Below, one piece after another: positions 57,990 to 64,000 of a DNA stretch of 64,000 bases (positions are counted from its first letter, which is position 1; the number at the start of each line of letters is the position of its first letter). Below the pieces are notes generated by a model that saw nothing but the letters and a program-made list of their open reading frames with translations, did not search any database and had not been told where the DNA came from. The position numbers and the translations under genes are program-made. Source of the DNA: Thermoplasmata archaeon (GTDB taxonomy: Archaea > Thermoplasmatota > Thermoplasmata > RBG-16-68-12); the NCBI GenBank assembly GCA_036395115.1, contig DASWDU010000032.1, positions 44,368-108,367 on the forward strand, given 5' to 3'.

Positions 57990-58556
57990 TTACCCCGTCT
58001 CCGGGCGGAGAGGGTGTCGGCCCCTCCCTCCATTCGGCCGGGCACGCATGGGGACCTCTCGCAGATCGTCCGCCTTGAAACCGGACAGTTCGTTCTCCGG
58101 AAGGCCCATGCGCTTCCGCCTCGCGCCAAAGCCCCCGTTTCCGAGTGACGCAAATCGATATGATGTCGCTCGTCCTGACGCCGTCCGTCGGACGATCTCC
58201 GCCACGCCGTTTTCGACCAGGTACCTCAGCACGAGACGGCGGGTTGCTTTCGACACCTCCGGGAACCGGCCGGAGGCCAGCTTGGACAGCTCATCCGTCG
58301 AGACTTCTCGACCCGCGAGGTCCCGCGCGAATTCGAAGGCGTCGTACGCCTCATACGGGTAGAAAAGGGGTGACCGATTCGACATGGACGGCCCATCGGC
58401 CTCCATGACGAACGCATCCGCCTCGTCGATCCTCCGACGGAGTTCGGCGAATTTTCTCACTCTCGCATCCCGGCGGAGGACTTCGAGCTCCGCTGTCCAC
58501 GCTTCCACCTGAGACCGGAGGACCGTTTCCAGGTTCTCCGGCAGACTGGGGTTCAT
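57990..58556 (-). CDS. Hypothetical protein with a winged-helix-like core
   Basis: A 188-residue protein: a charged helical N-terminus (RRDARVRKFAELRRRIDEAD), a FEFARDLAGREVSTDELSKL segment, then VSKATRRLVLRYLVENGVAE, which looks like a winged helix, and a low-complexity basic tail. A TATA-like TTATATAT lies about 40 nt upstream of the ATG. It belongs to the accessory region; a regulatory role is possible but not shown. Confidence 0.6.
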   Translation of the reverse strand: MNPSLPENLETVLRSQVEAWTAELEVLRRDARVRKFAELRRRIDEADAFVMEADGPSMSNRSPLFYPYEAYDAFEFARDLAGREVSTDELSKLASGRFPEVSKATRRLVLRYLVENGVAEIVRRTASGRATSYRFASLGNGGFGARRKRMGLPENELSGFKADDLREVPMRARPNGGRGRHPLRPETG

Positions 58557-58592
58557 CTCCCATCCCTCGGGAGCGGCCGTAGGGCGCAGTGG

Positions 58593-58600
58593 ATATATAA
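58593..58600 (-). promoter_or_regulatory. TATA-like box between divergent genes
   Basis: TTATATAT on the minus strand; the same AT-rich stretch could also serve the plus-strand antitoxin-like gene at 58641. The following 25 nt (58601-58625) recur with 19 matches at 58956-58980, upstream of the second antitoxin-like copy. Confidence 0.5.
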
Positions 58601-58640
58601 TACTGCCTGGTCAATATGCTATATCTTCCGAGGCACGAAT

Positions 58641-58838
58641 TTGGAAGAGGATCGACTGCAAAAGATTCATCTACGATGGATTTATCCCCGGCCTCGCGGT
58701 GTTTCTTTGTATCGGGTCGTCACCGTGTTTGGCAAGACGGAGTTTGCAACGATACGACTCTATTGCAGGCGCAAACGGCTCAGTCTCTATTCCCTGGCGA
58801 AGGCGGCGATCCGGGAATACGTGGTGCGCCACCCCTGA
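58641..58838 (+). CDS. Small antitoxin-like protein, copy 1
   Basis: A 65-residue protein with a TTG start. After EEDRLQKIHLRWIYPRPRGV it has a beta strand and a helix-turn-helix-like end (VVTVFGKTEFATIRLYCRRK, then RLSLYSLAKAAIREYVVRHP), a ribbon-helix-helix or VapB-like pattern. A near-identical core follows at 59039. No toxin frame is visible immediately downstream, so it may be an orphan antitoxin or autoregulator (inference). Confidence 0.6.
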   Translation: MEEDRLQKIHLRWIYPRPRGVSLYRVVTVFGKTEFATIRLYCRRKRLSLYSLAKAAIREYVVRHP

Positions 58839-59038
58839 GGCTCGCTTTCATGGAGAAGTATGCGATCCGATCTCCAGAAGGAGGCAGTGGAACCACGAGA
58901 AACCTCACGAACTTCTGCGGCAAGGTCGTCCTTCCAACTGTACCTAACTATACATTACTGTCTATCCAATATGTCATATCGACCAATGCATACATTCATC
59001 CGCTCCCACGGTATCTAGGGTGTGGAGGAGGATCGTTC

Positions 59039-59170
59039 TTGAACCGGATCGTCACGGTTTTTGGGCAGAAAGAGTTCGCGACCCTACAGGTCTTTTGCAA
59101 ACGCAAGCGGCTTAGCATGTACGCCCTCGCAAAGGCGTCGATTCGCGAGTACGTTCTGCGCCACACGTGA
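59039..59170 (+). CDS. Small antitoxin-like protein, copy 2 (N-terminally altered)
   Basis: A 43-residue TTG-started frame with the core of copy 1: LNRIVTVFGQKEFATLQVFC, then KRKRLSMYALAKASIREYVL. A GTG-GAG-GAG-GAT-CGT segment at 59022 matches the EEDR start of copy 1 but runs into TGA after six codons, so the original start has been lost. A decayed PIN-domain fragment lies downstream (59265-59360). Confidence 0.55.
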   Translation: MNRIVTVFGQKEFATLQVFCKRKRLSMYALAKASIREYVLRHT

Positions 59171-59264
59171 AAATGGCCGCGCGATTCGATGGGTTCGTCC
59201 CATATGGGTATCCGCGGAACGCTTCGATCCCACGTCTGCGTCCGGGCCCCCGCCAACCCGGGAA

Positions 59265-59360
59265 CTCCAATTGCCCGGGGCGCTTCGCCTCCGGGGTCGC
59301 GTGGTCTCGGACGATCCTCACTTCTCGAAAGTGAAGGGTTTTCGCACGACTTGGACCTAA
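59265..59360 (+). pseudogene. Remnant of a VapC/PIN toxin C-terminus
   Basis: The frame ending at 59360 reads ALRLRGRVVSDDPHFSKVKG followed by FRTTWT and stop. It matches ALRLGALVVSDDPHFSKIRG/LRTTWI at the end of the PIN gene at 61279-61668. The conserved DD of the PIN active site is kept, but the rest of the domain upstream is unrecognisable. Confidence 0.65.
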
Positions 59361-59439
59361 GACGCGAGTGAGATTCCATTGCTTTCCAACACGAGAGACA
59401 ATCTGCACTGAACGTGACGTTGATCGGGAGGCCATCGGA

Positions 59440-60000
59440 TTATCGGGCCATCTTCTTTTCAAGTTCGCGCAGCGCGGCCGCAACTCCCTGTTGGCGAGCG
59501 AAGTCCCTCATCCGCCGGAGGTTGAGCCGTTTCCTCTGGCGGACATAGATGCCGAGCGCATCCTCGATATCTTGGTCGCTCCCGTAGACGAGCTTCATAA
59601 CAATCGTGTCTTCCTTGTCTGCGATCGGGAGACCCATGCCTCGCCACCTGACGCGGACCGCGTGGGAGATCGCGTCCTTCGTTCTCGATCGCACGGCAGG
59701 GGCGAGATCTAAGTGCAACTCCGACCGTCCGTCATGGACGGTGACGTGGGATCCTTCGATGACCGCGTCCCGCAAATCCTGCGGATTGACGCAGAATCCT
59801 TCGCGGCGGAATGATGCCGCCATCTTCGAGACGTCTTCCTCGCTGTAGTCAACTATGATGTCCACGTCCGCCGTCGTCCTCGGGACGCCGAAGGCAGAGA
59901 CCGCGACGGCGCCGACAAAGACATGGTCGATCCGTGCGGCACGCAGGGAGCGCTCCGCTGCCTTAACGACAGCGACGAACGAACGCCGTTTCGCCGGCAT
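59440..60000 (-). CDS. AbiEii-like / DUF6036-type nucleotidyltransferase
   Basis: A 186-residue Pol-beta-fold nucleotidyltransferase: FVGAVAVSAFGVPRTTADVD with the DVDIIV catalytic strand, a second acidic strand (ELHLDLAPAV), and the C-terminal helical KLVYGSDQDIEDALGIYVRQ. Proteins of this type are toxin-like components of nucleotidyltransferase TA and abortive-infection systems. Its start overlaps the end of a small upstream gene by 38 nt in another frame. A truncated copy of the pair lies at 57500-57803. Confidence 0.75.
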   Translation of the reverse strand: MPAKRRSFVAVVKAAERSLRAARIDHVFVGAVAVSAFGVPRTTADVDIIVDYSEEDVSKMAASFRREGFCVNPQDLRDAVIEGSHVTVHDGRSELHLDLAPAVRSRTKDAISHAVRVRWRGMGLPIADKEDTIVMKLVYGSDQDIEDALGIYVRQRKRLNLRRMRDFARQQGVAAALRELEKKMAR

Positions 60001-60142
60001 CGTAGAGGCTCCATGTCGAGTCGATCAAGTCCGCCGCGATGTCGAGAGTCGCCGACGCGGAAAGGCGCCTAAGCCGCTTCGCCGATTGCAAAAGGGTCCG
60101 TTCGCGGTAGTCGAACCGCGCGCGTCGAATCGAACCTCGCAC
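59963..60142 (-). CDS. Small protein overlapping the nucleotidyltransferase gene
   Basis: A 59-residue basic protein: RARFDYRERTLLQSAKRLRR then LSASATLDIAADLIDSTWSL and YDAGE. GTG 60142 fits a TATA box (CTAAATAG on the minus strand, 60164-60171) at leaderless spacing; GTG 60154 is too close to the box. The same segment is conserved in the decayed copy at 57531-57803. It is the candidate antitoxin for the nucleotidyltransferase (inference). Confidence 0.6.
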   Translation of the reverse strand: MRGSIRRARFDYRERTLLQSAKRLRRLSASATLDIAADLIDSTWSLYDAGETAFVRRCR

Positions 60143-60307
60143 GATGTTGGGCACGAGCCGTGGCTATTTAGGGATTGCCTGAGGGAGGCCGAACTGGTGC
60201 GGTATGCGCTTGGCTGGTCGACGAACTGAGGGACAATCTGCCAACAGTATGACATCCTAGCGTTCAGTGTGGGAGGATGTTCTTCCCACCTTCTGACTCC
60301 CACCATC

Positions 60308-60315
60308 CTTAAATA
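60308..60315 (+). promoter_or_regulatory. TATA box of the AbrB/VapC pair
   Basis: CTTAAATA centred about 30 nt upstream of ATG 60342; this spacing favours 60342 over ATG 60327. Confidence 0.6.
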
Positions 60316-60341
60316 CCGAAAGTGGTATGTCATCGGTGGGT

Positions 60342-60566
60342 ATGCAGACCGTCACAGTAGACCGGAAGGGTCGGGTCCTAATCCCCAAAGAACAACGAGA
60401 GGAACTCGGTCTTACCGAGGAAGACCAGCTCTCGGTGGCCGTCGAAGGAGGCGAGATCCGCCTGAAACCAATTACCCGAAAGCAGTACAAGGCCAAATCC
60501 GGTCGAAAGTGGGGAAAGGAGGCTTTCCTGAAGGCGGGGGAGGCTTCGTTCGCGGATGAAGAGTAA
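60342..60566 (+). CDS. AbrB/SpoVT-type antitoxin (VapB-like)
   Basis: A 74-residue antitoxin: QTVTVDRKGRVLIPKEQREELGLTEEDQLSV is a swapped-hairpin AbrB DNA-binding domain, followed by a linker (KPITRKQYKAKSGRKWG) and an acidic toxin-binding tail (AFLKAGEASFADEE). It overlaps the PIN-toxin ATG by 11 nt, as usual for co-translated vapBC pairs, and should repress its own promoter. Confidence 0.88.
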   Translation: MQTVTVDRKGRVLIPKEQREELGLTEEDQLSVAVEGGEIRLKPITRKQYKAKSGRKWGKEAFLKAGEASFADEE

Positions 60567-61023
60567 GCTGATCGACCTCAACATTCTCGCCATTTTCCTG
60601 GTCGGGGACCATCCAGGCCATCGCTATGTCGACCCCGTGGTTTCTTCAGGCCTAGCGGGCGAATATCGCCTTCTCATGCCGGACCAGCTCCCGCTCCGAG
60701 CTCGCTGGGTCCTAACGAAACATTGGGGGATTGATTCGAAGGAAGCGGACCGGGCGGTCGAGGACTTTCTCGAGCATCGTCGAGTCCGCTATGTTGGGGC
60801 AGCTCGGACGACGATGCAAAAGGCCTTCGAGCTGGCGAAGACACTTCGCCACGATGTCTACGATACGTTCTACCTTGCGCTGGCAATGGATCATAGCGCC
60901 CCGACTGTGCTCACAACGGATCGCGATTTCCGCGGATTATGCAAGAAAGTCGACTTGGAGTACGAGAACCCCGTGCCCGAAGATGTTCTCCGGCGGTTCG
61001 AGGGCTTCAGAAAGACGCGATGA
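60556..61023 (+). CDS. VapC-type PIN-domain ribonuclease toxin
   Basis: A 155-residue PIN toxin. Likely catalytic acids are the first aspartate in KLIDLNILAIFL, a central glutamate in MQKAFELAKTL, and the aspartates in HDVYDTFYLALA and TTDRDFRGLCK. The length is typical for VapC. It appears intact and is paired with an intact AbrB antitoxin, in contrast to the damaged toxins nearby. Confidence 0.85.
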   Translation: MKSKLIDLNILAIFLVGDHPGHRYVDPVVSSGLAGEYRLLMPDQLPLRARWVLTKHWGIDSKEADRAVEDFLEHRRVRYVGAARTTMQKAFELAKTLRHDVYDTFYLALAMDHSAPTVLTTDRDFRGLCKKVDLEYENPVPEDVLRRFEGFRKTR

Positions 61024-61144
61024 GGCTCGTCACCGTTCCCTCAATCAAATTCGTGGCCTGCGAGCCCCTGCAGTTTCGTCCCAGACCTCCGCGCGAGGGT
61101 TCATTAGCACAATACTCTGTTGTCGATAGCATCGGGAAAGCCCT

Positions 61145-61282
61145 ATGCCTAGGACCGGTGAGGTGAAAAGAGACCGGAGGCCCGTCCCCCGCCTCGAGGA
61201 CGAAGGCGGGTCGCTTGCGGACAAGGCGACCTTGGAGGAGGCCTTAGAGACGCTCCGCCAGTCCCGGGAAGACGAGGATTGA
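61145..61282 (+). CDS. Short antitoxin-like protein preceding a decayed PIN gene
   Basis: A 45-residue acidic protein: MPRTGEVKRDRRPVPRLEDE followed by GGSLADKATLEEALETLRQS. Its TGA overlaps the start of the frameshifted PIN gene, the usual vapB-vapC junction. It is short for an antitoxin, but the acidic helical tail is what would wrap around a PIN toxin. Confidence 0.55.
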   Translation: MPRTGEVKRDRRPVPRLEDEGGSLADKATLEEALETLRQSREDED

Positions 61283-61668
61283 AGGAAGTCTTGGACTCGA
61301 GGTTCCTCATCACCTCTCCAAAGACAAGGCGACGCTCTCGCGGACCCGCGCGAAGCTGGCCACGCTCCGGCAGGGGCGCCGCGGAGTTCTCCCACGGTCG
61401 TGGTCGCGGAGGTCTGAATACGGTCTGCCAGAAGGCGGGTCACGACGAGGCGCGGAGCCGGTTCCGCTCCCTCGAACATGCTGGCTTGGAGTTCGTTCCG
61501 TTGGATCCTTCCTTGGCCCGCGAAGCCGGTCTCATCAAGTGTGCTCACCGGGACATCCCCACGTCGGACTGTATCATCGCCGCCACCGCGCTACGCCTCG
61601 GGGCCTTGGTGGTCTCGGACGATCCCCACTTCTCGAAAATCAGAGGCCTCCGTACGACATGGATCTGA
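61279..61668 (+). pseudogene. Frameshifted VapC/PIN toxin gene
   Basis: The beginning (KEVLDSRFLI) and the end (AREAGLIKCAHRDIPTSDCI, then VVSDDPHFSKIRGLRTTW) of a PIN domain are in one frame. Between them the protein continues only after frame changes: HLSKDKATLSRTRAKLATLR and TVVVAEV lie in two other frames. At least three small indels are needed (near 61312, 61394 and 61414). The single open frame contains a nonsensical Arg/Ser-rich middle and cannot fold as a PIN domain. Confidence 0.72.
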
Positions 61669-61754
61669 GACACGTTTCGCGGCTTTACGGGCGCTGGTGC
61701 GGCCTGCAAGCAGGCAGGGTACATTAGGGAGGTGGACCATCGGCAGGTGCCCTC

Positions 61755-62153
61755 ATGCCGAAGCCGAGTAGAAAGCCAAGGCACACCACCTCAGGAAATG
61801 AGCCCGCAGTTCGCGGAGAAGACGACGGGCGCAAGAATGTTCCGCCTGCTGCTAAGCAGACGCGGGCGCCCCGTCACCTCTCCGATTCCGTCGGAATGCT
61901 CAGTCCTGAGGCCGTCGAGGCGATACGGAGCGCAATCGAGCAGAGCCGACAAGAGCGGAAAAGGTTAGATCGCGAGCGACTCCAGAAAGTTATCGAGGCC
62001 TTCAGAAGTCCCGAAGATGCACGCGTCCTTGACGCAGCGCGAAAGAAGGCGGGATCTGCAGGACTAACGCGTAAGAAGGCCATGGACCTTTTGGACGAAG
62101 TGAAGAGGGAAGCCTGGAAGAGAACCTACGGGAAATCGAGTTCGAAGGAGTAA
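61755..62153 (+). CDS. Charged hypothetical protein
   Basis: A 132-residue highly charged protein: low-complexity N-terminal 40 residues, then helices LSPEAVEAIRSAIEQSRQER and a C-terminal KKAMDLLDEVKREAWKRTYG. The family is not recognised. A TACATTAG box lies about 35 nt upstream of the ATG. It may be a solitary antitoxin or a nucleic-acid-binding protein; its position in the toxin-antitoxin cluster is the only hint. Confidence 0.5.
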   Translation: MPKPSRKPRHTTSGNEPAVRGEDDGRKNVPPAAKQTRAPRHLSDSVGMLSPEAVEAIRSAIEQSRQERKRLDRERLQKVIEAFRSPEDARVLDAARKKAGSAGLTRKKAMDLLDEVKREAWKRTYGKSSSKE

Positions 62154-62200
62154 AAGGCGCTCAGGTCGATGTCCAAAGACGATCTGCCCGGATTGTCGGG

Positions 62201-62818
62201 TCACGGACGCTGCGACCAGATCGGAATGATGTGCCGCTTGGCTCGGTATCGCCGAAGAATCTCGTCGAAAGCCTCGATTTTGTCTTCGGGAACGATGACC
62301 GCTCCTCGCCCGACCCGCCAGCCACCGACGTCCCTCAGGAACCCTGGCTTCTGGACGACGTACGTCTTCTCCCCGACCCGCTTCTGAGTCCTGTATCCGT
62401 CGATCTCCCGGAGGAACCGAGCGCGCTTGCGGGGAGACAGACGGTCCGTTTGGTAGCTTACGAGGCGGAGAGGCTGGAGATCGAGCTCGACCGGTGTCAC
62501 GCGAGGAAGGTCGCCAAAGAGGACTCGGCCTTGGCGGACGATCGATTCGAGGAATTGCTTGTCGAAGGCGTCGCGCTCCTCGGGCCGATAATAGATGACG
62601 CTGAACTCGACGTCGAACTGGCGGTCGAGGGCGAGCAGGGCCTCCCATGCAGGATCTTCTGCGCCTGAGTTGCACTCAATGAAGATGTCGATGTCACTCC
62701 CTTCCTTAGCGTTGCCCCGCGCCGCCGAGCCAAACAAGACTGCGGATCGCACGCCCGGGACCGCGGCGAGCTTCCGGGCTGCCGCACGAATTGCTTGCTC
62801 AAACATGGGAGGATTCAT
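62201..62818 (-). CDS. MNT-domain nucleotidyltransferase (antitoxin of a HEPN/MNT pair)
   Basis: A 205-residue minimal nucleotidyltransferase with the full motif VLFGSAARGNAKEGSDIDIF (GSxxRG and SDID), and VEFSVIY as the third acidic strand. The C-terminal 80 residues are an extra strand/helix region. In HEPN/MNT (type VII) systems the MNT enzyme neutralises HEPN RNase, for example by AMPylation. Its ATG overlaps the stop of the HEPN frame (ATGA). The MNT gene itself is intact. Confidence 0.82.
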   Translation of the reverse strand: MNPPMFEQAIRAAARKLAAVPGVRSAVLFGSAARGNAKEGSDIDIFIECNSGAEDPAWEALLALDRQFDVEFSVIYYRPEERDAFDKQFLESIVRQGRVLFGDLPRVTPVELDLQPLRLVSYQTDRLSPRKRARFLREIDGYRTQKRVGEKTYVVQKPGFLRDVGGWRVGRGAVIVPEDKIEAFDEILRRYRAKRHIIPIWSQRP

Positions 62819-63176
62819 CCCAGGACCTCCCGACAGATGGACTCGATGGTCTCGAAACTCTTCCGCGCCTTCGCGAGGTCGGCCCGGGTTCCGGAGTTTC
62901 CGTAGACGAACTTGGCTCGGGCGTTATGGTCCAGGTAGCGGAACGCGTCGGCCACGGTGGAGGCGTGTGGACCCAGGATCGCCGGGTTCCGCTGAAGTTC
63001 GTCGGGCACCCGTTGGTATGTTTCTGGATGTGGACCCTCTTCTTGGCTGCACACGCCTCGATACAGTGGTAGGCGCTGAGGAACCATGCCTCGACGAGGA
63101 GGCCGGGCTCGTTGACCCTGGAGGCGCCAGCTCGGAACTCTTCCGCCTTTCTCAGGTGGGTCTCCAGCAAGGACAT
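62815..63176 (-). pseudogene. Frameshifted HEPN-domain gene
   Basis: The first part (LETHLRKAEEFRAGASRVNE, EAWFLSAYHCIEACAAKKRV, HIQKH) is in one frame and the second (QRVPDELQRNPAILGPHAST, AFRYLDHNARAKFVYGNSGT, ESICREVLG) in another. One indel near 63010-63022 joins them into a HEPN protein of about 120 residues. Overlap with the MNT start shows the intended two-gene unit. As read, the product would lose the second half of the fold. Confidence 0.7.
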
Positions 63177-63232
63177 TCGCGTACTAATTACGCGACACGT
63201 ACTTAGGCATCACGCGAGGCGGGCGCACCAAG

Positions 63233-63409
63233 CTAGAACTCTTTCGTAAGTACGATTTCCGCGTCATCTCTCTGAACGATCGAGATCTCGAGAAACTCGA
63301 TGACCTTCTCCCAACGCAACTTTTGAAGCTCTTCCCCATGGCTTTCGTTTCCAATAAGTAACGAGACAATTTCCCTGTTCGATCGATCCGCAACTGAGAG
63401 ATTCTCCAT
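63233..63409 (-). CDS. Doubtful small ORF
   Basis: A 58-codon frame (MENLSVADRSNREIVSLLIG, then EKVIEFLEISIVQRDDAEIV) with ordinary amphipathic helix composition. No promoter or domain supports it. The region 63177-63546 otherwise contains AT-rich DNA and no recognised gene. Confidence 0.3.
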   Translation of the reverse strand: MENLSVADRSNREIVSLLIGNESHGEELQKLRWEKVIEFLEISIVQRDDAEIVLTKEF

Positions 63410-63546
63410 GTGACGCGTCCACACGGTGATTCACCATCTTTGGTCTATTCGCGGACTTGAATCAACCACATGTGGTTTATTTCGATCGCGGACCGTAGGC
63501 ATCCTTAAGTGGGAGAGCCTCGTCGGGCCGGACGAAGGAATTTTGA

Positions 63547-64000
63547 ATGCCAAGCGAACTATTTGGAACAAGCGTCATCTTTGTCAAAGTGGCGCCAGGA
63601 TATGTAGAGAGAACGTTGACGACCCTCCGTGCCAAGCCGAACGTGACGAAGGCCGAGGCCGTCTTTGGGCGCCATGACATCGCCATCGCGGGCGGCTTCC
63701 GGAACACGGACGAGCTGCGCGCGTTTGCGTCCGAGGTCCAGCTGATGGACCACGTCTGGGCGTTCCGGAGCTATCCGGCACTCCAGGACTGGACCCAGAG
63801 CAAGATCGATGGTCACGCCAGCAACGCGTACCTCCTCATCCGGTCGACGGACACGCAGCAGACCATGAGCGCGTTGAAGAACGTCCCCGAGATCCAGGAG
63901 ATCATCGGCACGACCGGAGATTCGGACATCGTGGCCCGCATCAGCGCGGACCCCCGCGAGAACCTCCTCGAGTCCGTCGTGACGAAGGTCCAGGGCATGC
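63547..64000 (+). CDS. Lrp/AsnC-type ligand-binding domain protein (cut by window edge)
   Basis: At least 151 residues, continuing beyond the window. The sequence is two RAM-like alpha/beta domains without an HTH: SVIFVKVAPGYVERTLTTLR, EAVFGRHDIAIAGGFRNTDE, and then NAYLLIRSTDTQQTMSALKN with EIIGTTGDSDIVARISADPR. Stand-alone RAM proteins bind amino acids or modulate full-length Lrp regulators. A TTAAGTG box lies about 40 nt upstream of the ATG. Confidence 0.8.
   Translation, partial: MPSELFGTSVIFVKVAPGYVERTLTTLRAKPNVTKAEAVFGRHDIAIAGGFRNTDELRAFASEVQLMDHVWAFRSYPALQDWTQSKIDGHASNAYLLIRSTDTQQTMSALKNVPEIQEIIGTTGDSDIVARISADPRENLLESVVTKVQGM

Noticed and set aside
57508..58408. Several plus-strand ORFs in the accessory region
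   Set aside because: They are Ser/Arg/Pro-rich shadows of the decayed module and of the 57990-58556 gene.

Overview
The window is chromosomal DNA of a GC-rich archaeon, most likely a Thermoplasmatota-type euryarchaeote (inference; there is no rRNA to test it). Archaeal markers are RNA polymerase subunit L, TruD, cyclic 2,3-diphosphoglycerate synthetase, the archaeal-order 3-hydroxyacyl-CoA dehydrogenase/enoyl-CoA hydratase fusion, Get3/ArsA-like ATPases, a tRNA-Leu without encoded CCA, and many TATA-like boxes about 25-30 nt upstream of ATG/GTG/TTG starts (leaderless or nearly leaderless transcripts). Starts were chosen with that rule where a TATA box is visible. TAG, TGA and TAA are all used as ordinary stops.

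Layout. 0-5 kb: a kinase/FHA/VWA signalling operon (kinase cut by the window edge), a SnoaL-like protein, a membrane protein, a winged-helix plus RelE-like pair and a tRNA-Leu(CAA). 5-26.5 kb: housekeeping and lipid/CoA metabolism: SCP2 protein, epimerase operon, acyl-CoA dehydrogenase with a divergent ArsR-like regulator, CstA followed by an operon of two tandem ArsA/Get3-like ATPases with small partner proteins, BASS transporter, UbiA prenyltransferase, CBS protein, thiolase, CaiB/BaiF CoA-transferase, the HAD-ECH fusion and cDPG synthetase. 26.5-28 kb: four copies of an 18-bp near-palindrome around a small gene and a family-5 uracil-DNA glycosylase. 28-38.7 kb: PQQ-type sugar dehydrogenase, secreted proteins, a zinc-ribbon/beta-lactamase-fold nuclease/PPC-domain cluster, a dual winged-helix regulator, TruD, RpoL, VOC protein, dodecin. 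38.7-43.6 kb: a complete branched-chain amino-acid type ABC transporter (livHMKGF), in which two genes appear to use CTG starts.

43.6-57.5 kb: a DsbA-HTH fusion, a roadblock-like protein, a 940-residue HTH-STAND-TPR protein, a DEAD-box helicase, a TMEM175-like channel, an MFS exporter next to a nucleotidyltransferase gene interrupted by one in-frame TAG, TfoX, SDR, a frameshifted PKD-domain surface protein, VOC and flavodoxin-reductase-like proteins. 57.5-63.2 kb: a more AT-rich accessory region filled with toxin-antitoxin type genes in every state of decay: an intact AbrB/VapC pair, an antitoxin with a frameshifted VapC, an MNT nucleotidyltransferase with a frameshifted HEPN partner, an AbiEii-like nucleotidyltransferase with an overlapping small gene plus a truncated copy of the same pair 2.2 kb away, and a tandemly duplicated small antitoxin-like gene. 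The window ends inside a gene for tandem Lrp/AsnC-type ligand-binding domains.

The most promising material for something new is the ArsA-like operon (one ATPase retains and one has lost its catalytic switch residues, and small paralogous proteins sit beside it), followed by the decaying toxin-antitoxin cluster and the four-copy palindrome.
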